From: Actinomycetota bacterium | GTDB taxonomy: Bacteria; Actinomycetota; Actinomycetes; S36-B12; UBA5976 | Direction of reading: 5' to 3' | DNA length: 37,454 nt | NCBI GenBank assembly: GCA_017853815.1 | Contig: JAFMIT010000003.1 | Coordinates: 1-37,454, forward strand | Shown: in pieces, positions 32,732 through 37,454 of the stretch | Numbering within the stretch: the first letter of the stretch is position 1 | How the letters are laid out: each line of letters begins with the position of its first letter | Notes under the pieces: model-generated | Database searches by the model: none | What the model was told of the DNA's origin: nothing | Seen by the model: only the letters and a program-made list of their open reading frames with translations | Position numbers and translations under genes: made by a program

Positions 32732-32978
32732 GATCACTCTCCATCAGCTTGTCAATCGCCTGCAGTACCTGCTTCACCTGATACTCCTTTGCTTGCCCGC
32801 TTTCATTCTGGATATTGATACGCGGATCACCTATCCAGGGCGTTCGAAAAACAGCGTGCGACCCTCGAGTCAATCTCGGAGCGCCGAAATAGTGCTCACA
32901 GACCTTTGAGAGGTGTGCAAACTTGATGTTCTTCGGAGTGCTGCGCATCTGTTCGATGATTTTTTCTACCGACGGCAT
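32724..32978 (-). CDS. hicA: HicA-family mRNA interferase toxin
   Basis: An 84-residue small basic toxin of the YcfA/HicA double-stranded-RNA-binding fold. The core reads LTRGSHAVFRTPWIGDPRINIQNESGQAKEYQVKQVLQAIDKL, with the catalytic His in the GSH segment. It cleaves mRNA when not bound by HicB. The toxin gene precedes the antitoxin, the usual hicAB order. The ATG has no strong ribosome site (AAG only), fitting low toxin translation. Three inverted repeats lie just upstream. Confidence 0.9.
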   Translation of the reverse strand: MPSVEKIIEQMRSTPKNIKFAHLSKVCEHYFGAPRLTRGSHAVFRTPWIGDPRINIQNESGQAKEYQVKQVLQAIDKLMESDRG

Positions 32979-32987
32979 TTCTTGACG

Positions 32988-33036
32988 GTACCGAATATGG
33001 TACTGACTTAATAGTCACATTTCCAGACTGTGGAAA
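32988..33036. promoter_or_regulatory. Three consecutive inverted repeats upstream of hicA
   Basis: IR1 GTACC-6-GGTAC (32988-33003), IR2 TGACT-4-AGTCA (33004-33017) and IR3 TTTCCA-5-TGGAAA (33020-33036) lie nearly edge to edge, 10-58 bases before the hicA start. These are candidate operators for the HicB ribbon-helix-helix domain; which is the true site is not clear. Confidence 0.5.
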
Positions 33037-33064
33037 ACTCCTTTGTTGAGTAGTCGTTCAGAAG

Positions 33065-33610
33065 TTACGGACGGAGCAGTCCGTGCACATGTTCATCGTG
33101 AAGCTCACCGTCGGGATAGCGCCATGACTTTCGCAACGTTCCTTCGTATTCAAAACCTGCCTTGGTCGCCGCCTTGCAAGACGCTTCATTCATCACTGCA
33201 TGAAAGAGACCAATGCGTGCGACCGGAATGTTCGCGAAAGTAAATGCACTTGCAGCTTTGGCGGCGCGAGCCGCGACTCCCCGACCGCGTGCGTGCGGCG
33301 CGACCCAGTAACCCAGCATCACGTTGGCGTTGTGAAAGTCGAACTGAAAGACCGACACTCCACCAAAAATCTGGTCGTGATCATCAACTGCCCACCAAGT
33401 CATGTGACCATCCCAGTTGAGCCTCTGTGAAATCCAATGGGCAACATCGTTACCGCCACGGCGCATTGGGGCCCACTGCACCGTCAGTGGGTCATCAGCA
33501 AACTTCTCGGCCTGTTCGAGATCATCCATCGAGTACGGGCGAAGCAAGAAACCTTCAGCCTCCACAGTTTGTGGCTGTGGAATATCGAAACTTTGCCCCG
33601 GCTCACTCAT
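33065..33610 (-). CDS. GNAT N-acetyltransferase (RimJ/RimL type)
   Basis: A 181-residue GNAT enzyme. It starts MSEPGQSFDIPQPQTVEAEGFLLRPYSMDDLEQAEKF and has the acetyl-CoA pyrophosphate loop in VAPHARGRGVAARAAKAA (A motif), plus the RimJ/L-typical NEASCKAATKAGFEYEGTLRKSWRYPDGELHDEHVHGLLRP ending. It acetylates a protein N-terminus or small molecule. ATG 33610 gives the family-like start; the open frame extends 18 codons upstream without homology-like sequence. It follows the second sugar transporter operon by 75 bases and may be co-transcribed or independent. Confidence 0.87.
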   Translation of the reverse strand: MSEPGQSFDIPQPQTVEAEGFLLRPYSMDDLEQAEKFADDPLTVQWAPMRRGGNDVAHWISQRLNWDGHMTWWAVDDHDQIFGGVSVFQFDFHNANVMLGYWVAPHARGRGVAARAAKAASAFTFANIPVARIGLFHAVMNEASCKAATKAGFEYEGTLRKSWRYPDGELHDEHVHGLLRP

Positions 33611-33685
33611 GGCACACACTCTCGAATCATCTATGCGGCTGTGCACTTCGTTGGCGCACTGCAATGCTCCATTGTGTCAGCCAGG

Positions 33686-34504
33686 TTAGCCCTTAACCGA
33701 ACCTTGCGTCAGGCCAGTGACAATCTGGCGATTAAAGACAACGTACAGAACAATCATTGGCAGTGTGACCATGCTCAAGGCAGCGAACAGCATCTGGTAA
33801 TCCGTTACGTACTTAGAGGAGAACGCCAACAAACCGGTTGGAATCGTCTTCAAGGCATCGTCCTGGACATAGAGCAGTGCCAAAAGGAATTCATTCCATG
33901 AGGAGAGAACCGAAAAGATTCCGACCGTGACGAGAGCTGGGCGAATAATCGGAACCATCAGCAGCCGATAGACCGCCAAGTCACTCGCCCCATCGACGCG
34001 AGCTGATTCAAATATCTCTTTTGGCAGTGAGTCGATGTATGACTTCAGCAACCATACGGCGAGCGGAATCCCCATTGCGGTGTAAGGAACAATAAGAGCC
34101 CAACGGGTGTCTTTGAGATACACCAGCTCGAATAATTCATTTTGAGCGATGAAATACGCCTGAATAGGAAGCAGCAGTCCGAGGGTGAAGATGCCCATGA
34201 CGACACCGCGGCCTCTGAAGTTGAGTTTGCTCAAAGCAAAACCAGCCATCGAGGACACCGTCAGTGTGATTGTCGTCGCCGTGAAAGTGACGATGGCGCT
34301 GTTAATGGCGTACGTGCCGAGGCCACCCATTTCCCACGCTTCGGCAAACACCGAAAAATCAAATGTTGTGGGAAGTCCAAGCGGACTCTTGGCGATCTCA
34401 GCGTTGGTCTTGAGCGAGCTCATAAACATCCAGAGCATGGGAAGTAAGTTGAGCGTCGCGTAGAACCAGACGACAAGAGTGCTGAACGTGGGTTTGCGAT
34501 TCAT
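33686..34504 (-). CDS. Carbohydrate ABC transporter permease (MalG type), second importer
   Basis: A 272-residue six-helix permease of a CUT1 importer. The start (MNRKPTFSTLVVWFYATLNLLPMLWMFMSSLKTNAEI) and the EAA loop EIFESARVDGASDLAVYRLLMVP are typical. The ATG at 34504 overlaps the stop of the upstream permease by one base (TGATG), with GGAG about 5 bases before it. The open frame extends 12 codons upstream, inside that gene. It ends the SIS-binding protein-permease-permease operon. No ATPase gene follows. Confidence 0.94.
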   Translation of the reverse strand: MNRKPTFSTLVVWFYATLNLLPMLWMFMSSLKTNAEIAKSPLGLPTTFDFSVFAEAWEMGGLGTYAINSAIVTFTATTITLTVSSMAGFALSKLNFRGRGVVMGIFTLGLLLPIQAYFIAQNELFELVYLKDTRWALIVPYTAMGIPLAVWLLKSYIDSLPKEIFESARVDGASDLAVYRLLMVPIIRPALVTVGIFSVLSSWNEFLLALLYVQDDALKTIPTGLLAFSSKYVTDYQMLFAALSMVTLPMIVLYVVFNRQIVTGLTQGSVKG

Positions 34505-35382
34505 CAGTACTCCACGTCTTCCTGACGAGTGCTGCGCCACTTCCTGAAGAAGATCGCAATGACGAGGCCAACAATCGTCAGAATGACAGAAAGAGACGAA
34601 CCGAAACCGATTTCCATATCTCTGAACACCGCTTTGACCATGTATGTCGTCGGCACTTCAGTCGAGTTGTACGGCCCGCCGTTAGTCATCACGTAGAAGA
34701 GGTCAAAGCCCTGAATGCCGCCTGTGATGCACAGCAACATGGCGACCGACGACACCTGTCGAATCATGGGCACCTTGATACGCCAGAAGAGTGTCCTCTC
34801 GTTCGCACCGTCGAGTCGAGCCGACTCGATCACATCCTGAGGCAGTCGTGCAAAAGCGGCGTTAAAGATCGCCATGTAAAAGCCAGCGAAAATCCACCCA
34901 GAAACGAGACTGATGGCCGGCAGCGCAGTCGCAGGGTTACCGAGCCAGACCTGGCGCCAATCCTCTCGGCCGATGGCACTTAAGAACGCGTTCATCGCAC
35001 CGAAGTCCGGATTAAAAACTGCTCCCCAGAGGACAGCAATCACGACCATAGGCAGCATGACCGGGATAAACAGTGCCACACGGGGATAACCCATAAAGCG
35101 GCCTGACGAGATGACACCTGCTAGCAGCAGTCCCATCGCCACTTCAACAACCAAAGTGGTGGCGATGTAGAAGAGCATGTGTCCGAATGAACTAACGAAC
35201 ACCGTGTCATGAAAAGCACGGATGTAGTTGTCGAATCCCGCAAACTCAGGAGTGCCGAAACCATTCCAACGCGCGAAGCTCAAAGCAATAGTGCCAACGA
35301 ACGGCAGTAGAACAGCGAATGCATAAATAAATACAGCAGGCGCAACAAGGATGAGAACACCAAACTTCGAAGTTGGCTTCAA
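34504..35382 (-). CDS. Carbohydrate ABC transporter permease (MalF type), second importer
   Basis: A 292-residue six-helix permease; the EAA loop reads DVIESARLDGANERTLFWRIKVPMI. It begins MKPTSKFGVLILVAPAVFIYAFAVLLPF, the short-N-terminus form. The only reasonable start is TTG 35382, with a purine-rich AAGGATGGGA about 9 bases upstream. A short out-of-frame reading frame (ATG GGA ATG CCA CAT TGA) ends over this start and might couple translation, but this is weak. The binding-protein gene ends 41 bases upstream. Confidence 0.93.
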   Translation of the reverse strand: MKPTSKFGVLILVAPAVFIYAFAVLLPFVGTIALSFARWNGFGTPEFAGFDNYIRAFHDTVFVSSFGHMLFYIATTLVVEVAMGLLLAGVISSGRFMGYPRVALFIPVMLPMVVIAVLWGAVFNPDFGAMNAFLSAIGREDWRQVWLGNPATALPAISLVSGWIFAGFYMAIFNAAFARLPQDVIESARLDGANERTLFWRIKVPMIRQVSSVAMLLCITGGIQGFDLFYVMTNGGPYNSTEVPTTYMVKAVFRDMEIGFGSSLSVILTIVGLVIAIFFRKWRSTRQEDVEY

Positions 35383-35423
35383 TGTGGCATTCCCATCCTT
35401 GTTAGCGACCGCTGCGGATTAAC

Positions 35424-36701
35424 TTACTGAGTCTCGACCTTAGCTTGGGCTTCGTCGAGAGCTTCTTGAGGCGTTTTTACGCCATCAAGAACTTGAGCAA
35501 TCGCCGTATTCAGAGCGTCTGCCATCTTGAGGTCATAACCCGTGTCAGGTGGTGCGACGATGGAAGCGCCGGAGTTGAGCAGGTCAACCATCGACTGGGT
35601 GACAGGGTCGAGAGTGCCAGCATCAGCGGACTTCGCTACGACTGTGAAACCTGCCGCGTTCCAAGCGCCGACAAGATCAGCCGAGAACGCATCCTTCAAG
35701 AACTCCACAGCTTTGTCCTGCTTGGTGCTCTTTGCGTTGACGATGTAGCCGGTGGTCACACCCATGATGCTTTCTTGACTGCCAGCCCCACCATCAATCG
35801 CGGGCAGATTGAACCAACCCAAGTTGATGTCTGGAGCTTGCTCCTGGGCGATACCAATCAGCCACGAGCCGATCGGCAACATGGCAGCGCTTCCCTGCAA
35901 GAACAGGTTGTAACCCTCATTGTCTGGAATCGTGTTTGCACTCGCATTGACGTAGCCACCTTTCTGAAGATCGGTCAGATACGTCAGGCCTTTGACGAAC
36001 TCAGGTGAGTTCATCGGCATCTGCTTGCTCATCACTTTGTCGTAAACCGACTCACCAGCAGATCGAGAGATAAGGTGGCCAATCCAATTGCCAGCAACCC
36101 AAAGGTCTTTGTTGCCCACTGCGAGAGGGGTAACACCCTCGCTCTTGAGCTTCTCACAGAGAGTCAGGAATTCGGCCCATGTGGTTGGAGCGCTGAGACC
36201 CTTCTCTGCGAACATGTCTTTGTTGTACCAAATCACGTTGGTGACATCAGACGTGAAAGGCACCATGTAGACCTTGCCGTCTACCGAAGTCGTGCCAAAG
36301 GCACCTTCCGCGAATTGCTGATCCAGTCCAGATGATGAAACCAGGTCAGTGATGTCTGCGGCATAACCCGCATTCACTTTGTTCACCAAACGAGCGCCAG
36401 CCCACTCGAAGTAGACGTCGGGCGCGTTGTTGCTCGTCAACAAGTTTTGCAGACCAACTGTTTGATACAAGTCATCGTTTTGGACCTGGAACTCAACCTT
36501 CCAGCCTGGGTTGTCCGCCTCAAATTTCGCAGCAGCTTGATCCCACACCTTCTGGCCATCCGAACCATTGCTGCCGAATGCGATGCGAAGCGTCTTGTCA
36601 CCCTCTTCAGAAGATGAACCACATGCACTCGTGAGAGCAACGGACATGGTCATAACAACTGAGACAAGTAACCGACGCAACTTTTTTGGATCTATTCTCA
36701 T
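35424..36701 (-). CDS. Sugar-binding lipoprotein of the second ABC importer
   Basis: A 425-residue family-1 extracellular solute-binding protein. The lipoprotein signal peptide ends LTSAC (Cys27), so the mature protein is lipid-anchored. Then come KTLRIAFGSNGSDGQKVWDQAAAKFEADNPGWKVEF, APDVYFEWAGARLV, MVPFTSDVTNVIWYNKDMFAEKGLSAPTTW and a C-terminal IAQVLDGVKTPQEALDEAQAKV. The ATG has AAAGGA about 7 bases upstream and lies 16 bases after the SIS gene. The SIS neighbour suggests an amino sugar or other phosphorylated-after-uptake sugar; the ligand is unknown. Confidence 0.94.
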   Translation of the reverse strand: MRIDPKKLRRLLVSVVMTMSVALTSACGSSSEEGDKTLRIAFGSNGSDGQKVWDQAAAKFEADNPGWKVEFQVQNDDLYQTVGLQNLLTSNNAPDVYFEWAGARLVNKVNAGYAADITDLVSSSGLDQQFAEGAFGTTSVDGKVYMVPFTSDVTNVIWYNKDMFAEKGLSAPTTWAEFLTLCEKLKSEGVTPLAVGNKDLWVAGNWIGHLISRSAGESVYDKVMSKQMPMNSPEFVKGLTYLTDLQKGGYVNASANTIPDNEGYNLFLQGSAAMLPIGSWLIGIAQEQAPDINLGWFNLPAIDGGAGSQESIMGVTTGYIVNAKSTKQDKAVEFLKDAFSADLVGAWNAAGFTVVAKSADAGTLDPVTQSMVDLLNSGASIVAPPDTGYDLKMADALNTAIAQVLDGVKTPQEALDEAQAKVETQ

Positions 36702-36717
36702 GATTGTTCCTTTACCT

Positions 36718-37454
36718 TCATAGTGCCTTCACTCGACCTTGAAATTGTTCAATGAGTGATTGATTGTGTTCATCTCCACCGGCGATGTTGGCGCTAGTGA
36801 AAACTGCTGGGCGACAATTGCGAGCTGCGAGCTTCTCTGCAGCGGCAATGGCAAGGGCGTTGACGATTGCGGCGTTGATGGCGGTGGACGTCGGACCCAT
36901 CGTGAGTCCGGTGTTCGCAATTGAGACACTTGCATCGCCTGGCTGGCCATGATTGTCAAGAGTGACATCAACAATGTCGTTGAGCTTTTCTGTCTTCGAT
37001 CTCGCCTGACTGGATTGGGCATGCGCGAGGCTGGTCAGTGCAATGGTGGGAATCCCTTGTCGTTTTGCTTCCCAGGCGACATCGATGGTGGCTTGGTTTC
37101 CACCCGAATTCGAAATCAGGAGCATGACATCGCGAGACGTGATTTTGTGCTGCTCAAAGAGCTCAGCGGCATTGAGATGAGTTCGTTCTCGTTGAGAACT
37201 ATCGGACGCAGATTCGTGCAACATCAGTTCAGGAATCAGAATCGGATTGATATTTGCAAATCCACCAGCGCGATAAAACAGCTCGAGTGCGATGACATGC
37301 GAATGCCCCGTGCCAAACGCATGCAGCATGCCACCGTTCTCAAACGCGTCAGCCATCATCTTGGCAGCAGAATCAATCGGGCCTTTGAGATCGGTTTCAA
37401 CAAGTTTCAAGAGCTCGATTAAGCGACCGATGTAATCAGAGGATGAGTTGGTCA
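36718..37454 (-). CDS. SIS-domain phosphosugar-binding protein (UPF0309-like), start at window edge
   Basis: A single-domain SIS (sugar isomerase) protein of about 245 residues. Signature segments: KMMADAFENGGMLHAFGTGHSHVIALELFYRAGGFANINPILIP, the phosphate-binding LLISNSGGNQATIDVAWEAKRQGIPTIALTS, and NTGLTMGPTSTAINAAIVNALAIAAAEKL. This matches the UPF0309 group rather than glucosamine-6-phosphate synthase or MurQ. The likely role is binding or isomerising a phosphorylated (amino) sugar brought in by the adjacent importer. The frame is open to the right edge and begins TG ACC AAC TCA TCC; an A at the next position would make ATG, so probably only one base is missing. It is 16 bases from the binding lipoprotein gene and probably co-transcribed. 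Confidence 0.88.
   Translation of the reverse strand, partial: TNSSSDYIGRLIELLKLVETDLKGPIDSAAKMMADAFENGGMLHAFGTGHSHVIALELFYRAGGFANINPILIPELMLHESASDSSQRERTHLNAAELFEQHKITSRDVMLLISNSGGNQATIDVAWEAKRQGIPTIALTSLAHAQSSQARSKTEKLNDIVDVTLDNHGQPGDASVSIANTGLTMGPTSTAINAAIVNALAIAAAEKLAARNCRPAVFTSANIAGGDEHNQSLIEQFQGRVKAL

Noticed and set aside
35380..35397. Five-codon leader peptide (MGMPH) ending over the TTG start of the second MalF-type permease
   Set aside because: Too short and poorly supported; the ribosome-site-like AAGG directly abuts its ATG.

Overview
The window looks like chromosomal DNA of a planktonic, probably freshwater-type actinobacterium (Actinomycetota). This is inferred from a Streptomyces-type class I xylose isomerase, frequent GTG/TTG starts, sugar ABC importers without their own ATPase, a tandem TetR regulator and a green-type light-driven proton-pump rhodopsin of the actinorhodopsin/xanthorhodopsin kind. 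Base composition is moderate and even by eye. I see no tRNA, rRNA, insertion sequence, prophage or CRISPR array. Genes are tightly packed, with many ATGA or TGATG overlaps and abutting convergent ends.

Layout. (1) 1-4618: a partial ADP-ribosylglycohydrolase gene (minus) diverges from a xylose operon xylA-xylB-aldose epimerase (plus); the region between holds a 20-bp palindrome. (2) 10417-4619 (minus): LacI regulator, ROK sugar kinase, GH2 beta-mannosidase, GH28-like hydrolase, all coupled or nearly so. (3) 10625-12796 (plus): membrane O-acyltransferase with a C-terminal SGNH domain. (4) 18717-12800 (minus): secreted sugar-binding protein, a strong intercistronic hairpin, two ABC permeases, and a secreted C-type-lectin + GH5-like glycosidase. 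(5) 24444-18897 (minus): manA, ABC exporter, CE7 acetyl esterase, cytoplasmic GH5, and a small membrane-anchored protein with its own likely promoter. Regions 2-5 read as one beta-mannan (probably acetylated glucomannan) utilisation locus: bind and cut outside, import oligosaccharides, deacetylate and hydrolyse inside, and send mannose-6-phosphate to fructose-6-phosphate. Near-identical LacI-type operators in front of lacI, the binding-protein gene and the small membrane-protein gene suggest one regulon.

(6) 27224-24546 (minus): two small membrane proteins and a double-TetR regulator with a palindrome in its promoter region. (7) 29819-27369 (minus): a secreted protein with four nearly identical ~147-residue repeats. 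It lies downstream of a ~430-base, highly structured divergent intergenic region containing a terminator-like hairpin on the minus strand. (8) 30260-32375: an endonuclease/exonuclease/phosphatase-family protein, the rhodopsin and an S4 RNA-binding protein. (9) 32978-32369: a hicA-hicB toxin-antitoxin pair with three consecutive inverted repeats upstream. (10) 33610-37454 (minus): a GNAT acetyltransferase after a second sugar import operon (SIS phosphosugar protein, lipoprotein binding protein, two permeases). The most notable items are the lectin-glycosidase fusion, the four-repeat surface protein with its structured leader, the putative LacI regulon, and the rhodopsin with a glycine at the carotenoid-antenna position.
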